In this document: piece by piece, positions 25,726 to 36,100 of the stretch
Numbering within the stretch: the stretch's first letter is position 1
Layout of the letters: each line of letters begins with the position of its first letter
Assembly (NCBI GenBank): GCA_029027825.1
Contig: CP093399.1
Location: 496,001-560,000 of the forward strand
Source: Rs1 sp029027825
GTDB lineage: Bacteria > Pseudomonadota > Gammaproteobacteria > Pseudomonadales > Balneatricaceae
Direction: 5' to 3'
Length of the DNA: 64,000 bases
Translations under genes and position numbers: made by a program
The notes under the pieces: model-generated
What the model was told of the DNA's origin: nothing
Seen by the model: the letters and a program-made list of their open reading frames with translations, nothing else
Database searches by the model: none

Positions 25726-28062
25726 ATGCAACAGCTAACCAGTAGCGGTTTCGTACTTACTTCCTCGCAGCGTGATACCGATGCAGGAATCGAACTGAGC
25801 TACTGGCTAGTCACTGATAGCGGCACACAGTTGGTGACTGTCGGCGCCGAGCAGCAAGTTTTTTTTGTGCTAGCAGATGATGAGGCCGAAATTCGCTTTC
25901 TATTGCGTACTTTTCAACACTGGCGGTTACAGACGCTGGCGCTCAAAGATTTGAAGCAGCAGCCGGTGATGGGCCTGTATTGCAGCAGCTTAAGTGTGGC
26001 GCGTAAAATCATCAAAAAATTGCAGCTCGCACATCTAGTGATGATCGAAGAGGACATCCGTCCGGTTGATCGGTATTTGATGGAGCGCTTTATTCGCGGA
26101 GCAGTGATTTATAGTGCTGTTGAGCCACAAAAGATAGCTAGGCACGTCTACCAACCGCAATTTAACATTCTCTCACTAGACATTGAAACGGATATGCACT
26201 TAGGTACAATTCTTTGTATCGGAGTGCAAAGCAATAGTGGTTTTAAGCAAGTATTAATGCTTGGTGCGGGCACGGATGATGATTTAATCAAATATTGCGG
26301 CACTGAAAAGCAACTGTTAGAGCGGTATGTCAGCATGTTGCAACAAGCAGATCCGGACATCATTATCGGCTGGAATGTGATTGGTTTTGATTTTTCAGTG
26401 ATTCAACAGCGGGCTGATTTATACAAGCTGGTACTAAACGTTGGCCGAGATGGCAGCGCTGCGCATTTACACCAGTCAGCCCGAGGCAAAGTCTATTTGC
26501 GTATCGCAGGCAGAATTGTGCTCGATGGGATTGACGTGCTTAAAGGAGCGACCTATCAGTTTGACAGTTACGCCCTAGAAAATGTCTCCAGGCAGCTGCT
26601 CAATAAAGGAAAACTAGTCGAGAGTGTCACACATCGGGCCGATGAAATAATTCAGATGTTCGAAACTAATAAGCCGGCATTGGCGAAATATAATCTGATG
26701 GATTGTGAGCTGGTGCTGGCGATATTTGAGCATGCGCAGCTGATTAGCTTCCTCGTTGAGCGCACCGTATTGACCGGTTTGCCACTAGATAAAGTGGGAG
26801 GCTGGTCGAGCGCATTTGATAATTTATATTTGCCAAAGTTACATCGACAGGGCTACGTGGCCCCTGAATATGCTTCAGGTGTGTCGGATATGTCCTCTCC
26901 AGGTGGATACGTAATGGATTAGATACCGGGCTTGTAACTGCATGTTTTAGTCCTAGATTTTAAGAGTTTGTACCCCAGTATCATCCGCACTTTTAAAATA
27001 GATCCTCTCGGACTCGCTGAAAGCGCTATCATTAGCGATCCAGCTAAGTTGGTCGCCGGTTTTAACGGCGCACAATTCACCAAACAAAATACCATCTTAC
27101 CTGAAATAATGGATCAGTTATGGCAGGCTCGAGATCGCGCCAAAGAAGTTAAAAATCATGCTATGTCGCAGGCGATTAAGATATTGATGAGTTCGATGTA
27201 CGGGGTATTAGGCTCTGATGCCTGTCGCTTTTTTGATCATCGATTATCCGGATCGATCACCTTGCGCGGCCATCAAATATTACTGCAAACTGCCAGCAGG
27301 ATTGAAAGCCAATTCGGCTATAAAGTGATTTATGGGGATACAGACTCGGTATTTGTCTGGCTGGGCGAGGACTGTAGTGATGATCAAGCTCACGAGATAG
27401 GGGAGAATTTATCGGTGCAGCTGACTGATTGGTGGCGACAGCGATTAAGTGCAGAGCATCAAATAGACAGTCACCTAGAGCTTGAATATGAAACCCACTA
27501 CAGCAAATTTTTGATGCCTACCATGCGCGATTCAGATCTAGGCAGCAAAAAGCGCTATGCGGGGCTGCAACATTTTTTAGACGGCAGTACTAAAATGGTC
27601 TTTAAAGGCATGGAAAATGTCCGCTCAGATTGGACCGAATTAGCCAAAAAAATGCAACAACATGTATTCCAGTGTGCTTTTAATGACCAGCCCTACGAAG
27701 AGTACATTAAAAGCACCGTGCAACAGGTGCGCAATGGCGAACTTGACGAGCAGTTGCTGTACCACAAAAAGCTCAGACAGGCAGTGCAGGACTATCAAAA
27801 AAACCGGCCTCCACACGCACAGGCAGCACTTAAGTTACAACAGTATTATCGTGCCAAAAATTTACCGGAACAAGTCAAACGCGGTCAAACAATTGAATAC
27901 TATATGACGGTCAATGGCCCGGAGCCCGCAGAATGTCTGATCTCTAGTTTAGATTACGATCATTATATAGATCGGCAGTTAAAGCCGGCGCTGGATGCGT
28001 TACTCTCGGTAAAAGGCAGTTCATTTGAGCAGTTGGTAGGGTTGCAGATTGGGTTGTTTTAG
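25726..28062 (+). pseudogene. polB: DNA polymerase II gene with two in-frame stop codons
   Basis: One continuous frame of 778 codons, close to the 783 residues of E. coli PolB, broken only by TAG at 26920 and TAA at 26935. The first part (398 residues) holds the family B exonuclease: SLDIETDMH (Exo I), GWNVIGFDFS (Exo II), YNLMDCEL (Exo III). After the stops come motif A VLDFKSLYPSII, motif B KILMSSMYGVLG (Ser where Asn is usual), motif C YGDTDSVFV and KKRYAGL. The stops replace residues in the loop before motif A (canonical SRPGLYDSVLVLDY). No ATG, GTG or TTG lies between the TAA and the motif A Asp (codon 26956), so the C-terminal part alone would lack it. It starts 6 bp after mvaD and is part of that operon. 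Confidence 0.9.
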
Positions 28063-28080
28063 TTTTCCGGGAAAATATAG

Positions 28081-28131
28081 TTAGAAGTTAGAAGTTAGAA
28101 GTTAGAAGTTAGAAGCTAGAAGCTAAAAGTT
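28081..28131 (+). repeat. Heptanucleotide tandem repeat
   Basis: About seven units of TTAGAAG, the last ones diverging to CTAGAAG and CTAAAAG, directly after polB and before the dctM terminator. Non-coding. Confidence 0.85.
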
Positions 28132-28145
28132 GGAAAGTATGAGTG

Positions 28146-28177
28146 GAAAAAAAGCTAAGAGCTGCGGCTCTTAGCTT
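28146..28177 (-). terminator. Intrinsic terminator of the dctPQM unit
   Basis: Perfect 11-bp stem AAGCTAAGAGC / GCTCTTAGCTT with loop TGCG; on the minus strand it is followed by a run of T (28153-28147). It lies about 10 bp beyond the dctM stop. Confidence 0.85.
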
Positions 28178-28186
28178 GGTTGTCGG

Positions 28187-29605
28187 CTAGCCTATTAGTG
28201 AGGGCAGCCATAAGACAATGCTGGGGAAGGCGATCAATACGGCAATCGTAAATACATCTGCGGCAAAGAAAGGTGTCACACCTTTGAATACATCTTGCAC
28301 AGATATATCTTTGCGCACTCCGGCCACCACAAAGCAATTGAGCCCGATGGGGGGGGTGATTAAACAGAGCTCGCACATTTTGACCGCTATGATACCGAAC
28401 CAAATGGCGCATCCTACCCCCGAGACTCCGAAAGCCGAGTCGGCTGCAGTTACATCTTCGCCGCCGTTTAAGGCGATAACCGCAGGGTATGTGATCGGCA
28501 ATGTGAGTAGTAACATGCCAATAGCATCCATAAACATACCCAATACCGCATAGGCCATTAAGATACAAACTAAGGTTATCATTGGCGTTTGATCTAAACC
28601 GGTGATCCAATCAGAGAATGCGGTCGGTAAATCAGCAAAGCCTAAAAAGCGCACATAGAGTAATACTCCCCAGATAATAGTAAAGATCATCACCGTTAGT
28701 TTTGCCGATTCGATGAGAGCATCTCTGAGGTTAGCGAGCCTCATTCCCTTGTAGATAGCCATGACTAAAATTACAAATGCGCCGAGCGCGCCGGCTTCCG
28801 TTGGTGTGCCGACACCGCCATAAATACAGACGATGATAATACCGACCACAAAGAAAATAGGCAGTGTCCCAGGGATTGATTCAAAGCGTTGTTTCCAGCT
28901 GAATCCTCTTACTGGAGGGCCAAGATCTTTATTGACAGTCGCGAGCAACACTACTAAGCCGGCGTAAATAAAAGCTGAGACGATCCCAGGCAAAAATCCA
29001 GCCATCAATAAAACCCCCACATCTTGTTCGACGATGATCGCATAAATGACCAGTATCGCCGAGGGTGGGATCAGAGAAGCTAACGTGCCTCCAGCGGCAA
29101 CCACTCCCGCCGCAAAACTTTTTTGATAACCTTCCTTGAGCATTTCTGGAATGGCAATTCTGGCAAAGACTGCCGCGGTGGCCACTGAGGCTCCCGAAAC
29201 AGCGGCAAAACCAGCTGTTGAGAATACAGTGGCAACGCCCAACCCACCTGGTAACCAACCGACCCAACGTTTAGCAGCGGTAAACAGCGCTTGGGTCAGA
29301 CCTGCGTAATAAGCGAGATAGCCGATTAAAATAAAGGTCGGAATTAAAGACAGCGATAAAGTCGTGACTTTAGAGTGGGGGATAGTCCCAGCCATTTTCA
29401 TGGCGACTAATAAGCCTTTATCAAAGCCCAATTTAATACTAAATATCCACAGTAGTCCCAAAAATCCGGCGGTGGCGGCGGCGAAGGCTACTCGGACGCC
29501 AATGATGACCATAAACAGCATGCAGCCGGAGACGATCAGGCCAATATTAATCGAGTCCATCGTCGCGAACCACTGGCTAATATTACTTAATAAAGAGTCG
29601 ATCAT
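28187..29605 (-). CDS. dctM: TRAP transporter large permease DctM
   Basis: 472 residues with about 12 membrane helices. It forms the transport channel of a tripartite ATP-independent periplasmic transporter, driven by sodium or proton gradient. Recognisable segments are VSGASVATAAVFARIAIPEM, LIPPSAILVIYAIIVEQDVG, GVGTPTEAGALGAFVI and ITPPIGLNCFVVAGV, all diagnostic of DctM. Its ATG overlaps the dctQ stop by 4 bp. The substrate class (C4-dicarboxylate or other organic acid) cannot be fixed from the permease. Confidence 0.93.
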   Translation of the reverse strand: MIDSLLSNISQWFATMDSINIGLIVSGCMLFMVIIGVRVAFAAATAGFLGLLWIFSIKLGFDKGLLVAMKMAGTIPHSKVTTLSLSLIPTFILIGYLAYYAGLTQALFTAAKRWVGWLPGGLGVATVFSTAGFAAVSGASVATAAVFARIAIPEMLKEGYQKSFAAGVVAAGGTLASLIPPSAILVIYAIIVEQDVGVLLMAGFLPGIVSAFIYAGLVVLLATVNKDLGPPVRGFSWKQRFESIPGTLPIFFVVGIIIVCIYGGVGTPTEAGALGAFVILVMAIYKGMRLANLRDALIESAKLTVMIFTIIWGVLLYVRFLGFADLPTAFSDWITGLDQTPMITLVCILMAYAVLGMFMDAIGMLLLTLPITYPAVIALNGGEDVTAADSAFGVSGVGCAIWFGIIAVKMCELCLITPPIGLNCFVVAGVRKDISVQDVFKGVTPFFAADVFTIAVLIAFPSIVLWLPSLIG

Positions 29606-30258
29606 GATTGTTCCTCCTTAGTTTGAGGAGGTAGATTATTAACGTTTGGTTCCGCAGCGGATACTGTGGCGGCTTCTTTTGCCGCCTGAGTGGCTGCATC
29701 TTCAATTAAAGGTATTGCAACTGGGGCATTAGAATTATTGATTATCGCTCTGGAATAAGCCCAAAGTTGTAGTGCTAGTCGAATCGAGAGCACGGATAAG
29801 GCAAAGGGGACAACCAGTTTTGCCGGCCAGATTGGCAAGCTGATATCCATCGAGCTGTCGCCGTTGATAAATGCTCTTAAAAAGTGTAAATAGGAGCCAT
29901 AAATTAGAATGTTGGTGATGATAAACATGATCAAGGTCGAAGTGAACTCACTGAGCCACAGCGCTCGGCCTTTTAATCGAGACACCACAATATCCATGCG
30001 GATGTGACCGCCGAGTCGCTGGCAGTAAGCGATACCGAAAAATGCGAAGACCGCCATCGACTGTTCAACCCAGTCTATATAACCAGATACCGGCATTGAA
30101 AAAGCCCAGCGTCCCAAAACGTTGAAAACGGCGAGAAAGACTAAGAACAAAATAGTTAGACCGCCGATAAGGGCGAAAAATTTCTCAAACTCAAAAAATA
30201 ATCGATCAATTCGACTGAGCAGCGAATTGTCTTGAAGAATATCTGAACTGCTAGACAT
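29602..30258 (-). CDS. dctQ: TRAP transporter small permease DctQ
   Basis: 218 residues from the ATG at 30258, chosen because GAGG stands 5-6 bp upstream; a more distal ATG (30288) would add ten residues. Four membrane helices (about 25-175) with the family motif VLGRWAF...WVEQSMAVFAFFGIAYCQRLGGHIRMD around helix 2. A long Ala/Glu-rich C-terminal tail of about 45 residues is unusual but has no obvious function. It pairs with DctM, with which it overlaps by 4 bp. Confidence 0.88.
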   Translation of the reverse strand: MSSSSDILQDNSLLSRIDRLFFEFEKFFALIGGLTILFLVFLAVFNVLGRWAFSMPVSGYIDWVEQSMAVFAFFGIAYCQRLGGHIRMDIVVSRLKGRALWLSEFTSTLIMFIITNILIYGSYLHFLRAFINGDSSMDISLPIWPAKLVVPFALSVLSIRLALQLWAYSRAIINNSNAPVAIPLIEDAATQAAKEAATVSAAEPNVNNLPPQTKEEQS

Positions 30259-30432
30259 AACTACCTCAAAGGTATGTACAAATACCAAATGAATAGGTTA
30301 AGTACATCCTTTATTTTGAAGGCTACAGGATGTAGGGAGTGTTGCGATACTTGAAAAGTACACACGGATACCGCCCGGCATTTGCTAAGGACAAGTGTCA
30401 ACTAATTTAATATATACAGCATACTAAATATT

Positions 30433-30462
30433 GCTGACCATTTTTAGAGCTAAATGGTCAGC
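30433..30462 (-). promoter_or_regulatory. Hairpin between dctP and dctQM
   Basis: Perfect 11-bp inverted repeat GCTGACCATTT / AAATGGTCAGC with an 8-base loop, in the 284-bp gap between the dctP stop and the dctQ start. There is no clear T run. Such hairpins often shield the 3' end of the abundant binding-protein transcript from decay. Confidence 0.5.
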
Positions 30463-30542
30463 TTGTTGGTCATGTCTGTAAACAGTGGTGGCCTTTATGC
30501 GCAGGCCTCCATTGACTGAAATGCCAAGTCTTGGGCTTTAGT

Positions 30543-31550
30543 TTACTTGCCGATCATGGAATGCACTAAGTCGTAGAGTTCCTGTGCTGGCAAACCCCTT
30601 TTGCTCATAGTTGCGATCCATTCTGCTCTGATTGGGGCAGCGGCTGCTTTTCTGAAGTCGGCTAATTCAGCTTCGCTGAAGTTAATGCGTTGAATTTTCT
30701 TTTCGTCTAACAAAGGTCCCCACTTATCCATGGTTTTACCTTGGTAGTTATCGATATAGTACTCAATTGATGCATCGACAGAACCTAGTAATATCTCTTT
30801 ATTAGCAGCGCTCAGATCAGCAAGTGCGTCAGAATTAACCACCACTGGGCAATTTACTGTGCCTGGGTTAAGGTTGGCTGTCCACCATGTTGCAGCAGCG
30901 GTAGTACCAAAAGACATGTGAGCATGCGGTGCAAAAGCGACCGCGGACACAACTCCGGAATCTAGAGCGGTTCTAACTTCAGTCGCAGTGACCGAGGTCG
31001 GTACTGCGTTGATGCTCGCTAAAGCTTTCCCTATGCCGCCAGTGGCACGGATGCGCATCCCGGCAAAGTCAGCGACGGTTTTTGGTGCATCACCAACGCC
31101 AATAATATTGTATTGTGGTAGTGGAGAAGGCATTAATAAAGTGGCATTCCATCTAGCTAAATCTTTAACTACAGCTGGGTGCTTGTACAATGCCATAGAA
31201 ATTTTGGCTTCCTCTTGCAGGGAAGATATGCCTAAGAAAGGAAGTTCCATCACGGTGATGGTCGGATTTTTGTCTCGGTGGTAGCCCGCACAGAACTGCG
31301 CCATTTCAAATGCGCCTATGGCTATGCCGTCTAAGTTTTCTTTGTTCTTTGAAAGACCGCCATAGGAGATGTTAAGTTTGAAATCTCCCTTGGACTTTTG
31401 CTCGACCAGCTCCGCTAATTTTTCAACGTGAGCGGTAAAGGCTCGCGGCTTTCCCCAAAGAGAGACGTTCCATTCAGTAGCGGCACTTAATTGCATCGAT
31501 AGGCCGCCTAGAATTACGGCAGAAGTTATTGCTAATTTATTGAATTTCAA
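30543..31550 (-). CDS. dctP: TRAP transporter substrate-binding protein DctP
   Basis: 335 residues, with a signal peptide at 1-23 (cleavage after LSA). Two-lobed periplasmic binding protein. The MRIRATGGIGKALASINAVP segment near residue 175 carries the conserved Arg that salt-bridges the substrate carboxylate, and WWTANLNPGTVNCPVVVNSD near 230 is the second lobe. AFAPHAHMSFGTT rather than the typical FDSP-type loop suggests a substrate other than succinate or malate. It is the first gene of the minus-strand unit, separated from dctQM by a hairpin. Confidence 0.92.
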   Translation of the reverse strand: MKFNKLAITSAVILGGLSMQLSAATEWNVSLWGKPRAFTAHVEKLAELVEQKSKGDFKLNISYGGLSKNKENLDGIAIGAFEMAQFCAGYHRDKNPTITVMELPFLGISSLQEEAKISMALYKHPAVVKDLARWNATLLMPSPLPQYNIIGVGDAPKTVADFAGMRIRATGGIGKALASINAVPTSVTATEVRTALDSGVVSAVAFAPHAHMSFGTTAAATWWTANLNPGTVNCPVVVNSDALADLSAANKEILLGSVDASIEYYIDNYQGKTMDKWGPLLDEKKIQRINFSEAELADFRKAAAAPIRAEWIATMSKRGLPAQELYDLVHSMIGK

Positions 31551-31705
31551 AATATATTCCCCATTCTTTTATTTTTTTCAGTAATTATTTTCACGCAAAG
31601 TAAAATTAATGTCCAGTGCTTTAATTAAATACTTATAAAACAACGCGAGTTAGTGCGCATTGATTGTTAAATAGTCAGGGAAAAAGAACAAAAATGTCGT
31701 GTTAT

Positions 31706-31729
31706 CATACAATAATTAGATAGTGTATG
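31706..31729. promoter_or_regulatory. Possible operator between dctP and the RND genes
   Basis: Inverted arms CATACA and TGTATG spaced by 12 bases inside the 409-bp divergent gap 31551-31959. This is a palindrome of the sort bound by GntR- or TetR-type repressors, but the evidence is only the symmetry. I saw no other feature in the gap. Confidence 0.25.
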
Positions 31730-31959
31730 GGCGCATGCTTTGCCATAATAGCCCGCTGTTTATTCTATTAGATCGTGCTTTAATGAAAATTAGATTAATG
31801 TTCTATAGATTTGACACATAAAAATTAATAAACACTCCCCGTCAGCGCTGAATTTTTGGTGATCCCAAACTAGCAAATATGGTGCTGACAATGATTGCAT
31901 AAGTAGCGATTTTCAGCCTCTATTTGTCGATAGCTGAAAACTAATTAAGAGATGTAGTA

Positions 31960-33117
31960 ATGAATAAATCGATATTGTTGGCTTTAGCGGTACTAGTTGC
32001 TCTCGGGGTGTGGATGATGTCTGGATCAGAGACTAATGCGGACTCAAGTGGAACCGTTAAGGCGCAGGAGAAACCGCGGCAATTAATGAAAGTGTCGGTG
32101 CTTGAATCAAGCATTGCAACGGTGCAGCGACTGGTGAGCGTTCAAGGACAAGTCGAAGCCAATCGATCGATTGAAATCAAGGTTGAAGTAGATGGCCGTA
32201 TCTCAAAACTACCGATCAAAGAAGGGCAGAGAATAGCCGCTGGTACATCTATCCTTACCTTAACTGCAAGCTATCGATTGCAGCAGTTGTCAAAGGCAAA
32301 AGCTTTATTAAGGCAAGCTTACAGTGATTTGTCAGCCACCAAAAAACTTAAAAAGCGCGGTCTGATTGCGGGAAATAGATTGATTGCAGATCAAGCCAGT
32401 GTGCAAACTGCCAGAGCAGAGCTGGCGATTATTCAGCATGAAGTTAATAGCGCTAAAGTTTTAGCACCTTTTAATGGGGTGCTAAATTCCAGAGTGGTAG
32501 AAATGGGTGCATATCTACAAAAAGGTGATGTGTTAGTCACTTTAATTGATGACAGTGTCTTAAAAGTGACTGGGCACGTGCCGCAAAAAAATGTCGGTGA
32601 TTTAAAAATAAATGAAACGGTGCAGATTAGTTTAAGTAATGGTGTAACGGCGGCCGGCAAGCTGGAGTTTATTTCGCGAGTGGCAGATCCTCAGACTCGC
32701 AGTTACCGAGTTGAAGTTAGTTTAGCAAACCCAGAGCTTAAAAGGTGGATTGGTCTCACCGCTTCATTGCAGCTGCCATTAGGTGCAGAGCAAGGTCATT
32801 TATTACCTAGTTCAGTGTTGGGCTTGGGAGTCAATGGTGATCTAGAAGTGAAATTAATAGATGCTAAAAACGCTGTTTATACCGTTCCCGTTACTTTAAT
32901 AAGAACCGCTAAAGTAGGTTTTTGGCTGAAGGGCTTAGGGGCACAGATCAAGGTCATCACCCAAGGTAAAGATTTTGTTAGCGATAGTGAAATTGTTGAG
33001 CCAGTGCTAGATACGCAGGCGAAGAAAGCGCTTACAGCTGACGATAGTACTCTGCAAAAGCAGCTGAGCTCTGGAATTGTTGATATTTCAAATAGCCTTT
33101 TAGCAGTGCAGGAGTAA
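31960..33117 (+). CDS. RND efflux periplasmic adaptor
   Basis: 385 residues. An N-terminal signal anchor (about 4-22) without a lipobox Cys, then the lipoyl domain split by a short coiled coil (about 60-180; SIEIKVEVDGRISKLPIKEG and VLAPFNGVLNSRVVEMGAYL), beta-barrel and membrane-proximal domains. It couples the RND pump to an outer-membrane channel. AAGAGATG precedes the ATG and the pump gene starts 3 bp after the stop. No outer-membrane factor is adjacent, so a shared TolC is expected. Substrate unknown. Confidence 0.88.
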   Translation: MNKSILLALAVLVALGVWMMSGSETNADSSGTVKAQEKPRQLMKVSVLESSIATVQRLVSVQGQVEANRSIEIKVEVDGRISKLPIKEGQRIAAGTSILTLTASYRLQQLSKAKALLRQAYSDLSATKKLKKRGLIAGNRLIADQASVQTARAELAIIQHEVNSAKVLAPFNGVLNSRVVEMGAYLQKGDVLVTLIDDSVLKVTGHVPQKNVGDLKINETVQISLSNGVTAAGKLEFISRVADPQTRSYRVEVSLANPELKRWIGLTASLQLPLGAEQGHLLPSSVLGLGVNGDLEVKLIDAKNAVYTVPVTLIRTAKVGFWLKGLGAQIKVITQGKDFVSDSEIVEPVLDTQAKKALTADDSTLQKQLSSGIVDISNSLLAVQE

Positions 33118-33120
33118 AAG

Positions 33121-36100
33121 ATGATTAACGCAATTATTGCGGCGGCCATTGATCGGTCTCGGACTGTAGTATTGGTTTTGGCATTTATTTTAATCAGTGG
33201 CTATGCGGCCTATCAGGCGATACCTAAAGAAGCTGATCCGGATGTCGCTATTCCAATTATCTATGTATCTATATCATACAATGGAATCTCACCTGATGAT
33301 GCAGTGCGGTTACTGGTACGGCCAATGGAAAAAGAGCTTAAGACCATTGAGGGGATAAAGGAGCTGCGGTCAACTGGGTCAGAGGGGCATGCATCAGTGG
33401 TGTTGGAGTTCGAGGCCGGTTTTGATAATGAGAAAGCGTTGGTAGATGTTCGAGAAAAAGTAGATATAGCAAAATCTGAATTACCAGCCGGCGCTGAGGA
33501 CCCGACCATTCACGAAGTGAACGTGGCGTTGTTTCCGGTATTAAATATAGCTTTGTCAGGTAATGTTTCAGAACGTGTGAAGCTTAAAATAGCAAAAGAT
33601 TTAAAAGAAAAGTTAGAGGGCGTAGAGGGCGTTTTAAAGGTCGAAATTGGTGGTGAACGTGAAGAGATGATGGAAATTCTAGTATCTCCTCAAGCGCTTG
33701 AAGTTTACCAGTTAGATTTTTCATCCATCGTTAATATCGTGTCGCAAAATAATCGCTTAGTCGCAGCAGGAGCCGTGGATACCGGTAGTGGCCGACAAGT
33801 ACTTAAGGTTCCCGGAGTGGTCGAAGATGTCGATGATATGTTGACCATGCCGATTAAAACGGCCAACGGTACAGTAGTAACACTGGCAGATGTAGCCGAG
33901 ATTCGCCTGACATTTAAAGATTCAGAAGGCTATGCCAGAGTGAATGGCGAAGCGGCTTTAGTCTTGGAAGTGACCAAGCAAGTGGGCGCCAACATTATCG
34001 ATACGATTGAAAAGATTCAAGTGATCGTTGCCGAGCGGCAAAAGGTGTGGCCAGCGGGTCTTAAGCACGACTATATTTTGGATCAATCCATTCAAATAAA
34101 AGATATGCTTCGTGATTTGATGAATAACGTGCTTAGCGGGGTGATACTGGTGATGGTGGTGGTATTGGCGGCGATGGGGTTACGGGCATCAGTGTTAGTA
34201 GGCATTGCCATACCGGGATCTTTCCTGGCGAGTTTAATGATCCTCAATGCTATTGGTTTTACTTTAAATATCGTGGTTTTGTTTAGTTTAATTTTAGTGG
34301 TGGGGATGCTGGTCGACGGTGCTATTGTGATCACCGAGTTAGCAGAGCGGCGTCAAAATCAAGGCCTGTCAGCCAAAGACGCTTTTAAGTACGCTACCTC
34401 TCGTATGGCGTGGCCGGTGATTGCCGGAACACTCACCACCTTAGTGGTGTTTATGCCGTTGATGTTTTGGCCGGGGGTGATTGGCCAGTTTATGAAATAT
34501 CTACCGGCAACGGTATTGGTCTGTTTGACTGCATCTCTGTTTATGGCATTGATCTTTATCCCGGTGCTAGGGGCGATGAGCGGCTCGAAAAATAGTAAAA
34601 AATCCGACCAGCTAGGGGAATACGAACTGCCAGAAGGGCGCTTTAATAAAAAATATCGCAGGCTACTGCGACTAGCACTTAACTGGCCGATAGTGACCTT
34701 ATTGATCACTTTGCTGTTCATTGGCTGCACGGGTTTTGCCTACACAAAGTTTGGTCAAGGGGTGGAGTTTTTCCCGGATGTTGAACCGGATATGGTGCTG
34801 ATAAACGTACATGCTCGCGGAGAATTATCGGTTGACGATAAAGATAGATTGCTGCGTAAAGTCGAGGCGAAAGTGCGAAATGTTGAAGGTTATAAATCAA
34901 TTTATGCGCGCAGTTATAAGAACAATCCCAGTGAAGATATCGTGGCAGTGATCCAATTCCAATTGGATGATTGGGATGTCAGGAAAACTGCTGCTGAAAT
35001 TTTACAAGAGATGGATGAAGCCACCAGAGATATCCCCGGTATAAAGGTGGAAACTCGTAAATCTGAAAGTGGTCCGGCATCCGGTAAGCCGTTTGAATTA
35101 CAGGTTAGCGGTATTCACAGTGACAAAATATTCCAAGCAGTCGCCGATATCCGCCAAGTGATGAAAGAAGTGGGTGGTTTTGTCGGTATTGAAGATAATC
35201 GACCACTGCCGGGCATAGAGTGGCGAATTAATGTTGATCGGGCAGAGGCGGCCCGCTATGGCGCCAATGTAGCAGTAGTCGGTGAGGCAGTTAAAATGAT
35301 TACTAATGGCATTAAGCTGACTGACTATCGACCTGAAACTGCGGACGACGAAGTGGATATACGGCTGCGTTTCCCCAAAGAGCAGCGCAATCTAGATCAG
35401 CTCATGCAATTACAGCTATTGACTAGCAATGGCTTAGTGCCGTTGAGCAACTTTGTGACTCTGCAACCGGCGATGAAAACGGGCGAAATCAATCGTACCG
35501 ATTCACGGCGCGTGATTACCATTAAAGCTGATATTGCAGAGGGAGTGCTGGCTAACGAAAAAGTACAGCAAATGGAAAAACGTCTGTCGGCCCTTAAGTT
35601 CGATCAACAAATTAGACTTGAATTTAAAGGAGAAGACGAACAAGAAAAAGAAACCGGGGCGTTTTTAAGTAAAGCTTTCTCGATTGCTATTTTCATGATG
35701 TTTTTAATTTTAGTCACCCAATTTAATAATATTTATCAGGCATTTTTAGTTTTATCAGCGATTGTTTTTTCCACTGCGGGGGTGTTATTGGGTTTGATGA
35801 TCACCGCCCAGCCTTTTGGCATAGTGATGGGTGGGGTAGGTATTATTGCCCTAGCTGGGATAGTCGTTAACAACAATATTGTATTGATTGATTGTTATAA
35901 TGATTTAAGAAAACAGGGCTTTAGCCCCTATGATGCGGCTTTATACACCGGCAGTATTCGCATGCGACCGGTGCTGTTAACGGCGATCACTACCGTATTA
36001 GGCTTAATGCCAATGGTGTTGGCCATGAATATAGACTTGATTGACCGATCCATCAGCTTCGGTGCACCTTCAACACAGTGGTGGACTCAATTGTCTAGTA

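Noticed and set aside
26968..28062. Separate C-terminal polymerase protein from TTG at 26968
   Set aside because: It would start after the motif A Asp and has no Shine-Dalgarno, so it could not be an active polymerase.
34290..34350. Gly in place of one proton-relay Asp in RND helix 4
   Set aside because: VDGAIV is common in this subgroup of RND pumps and does not by itself show loss of function.
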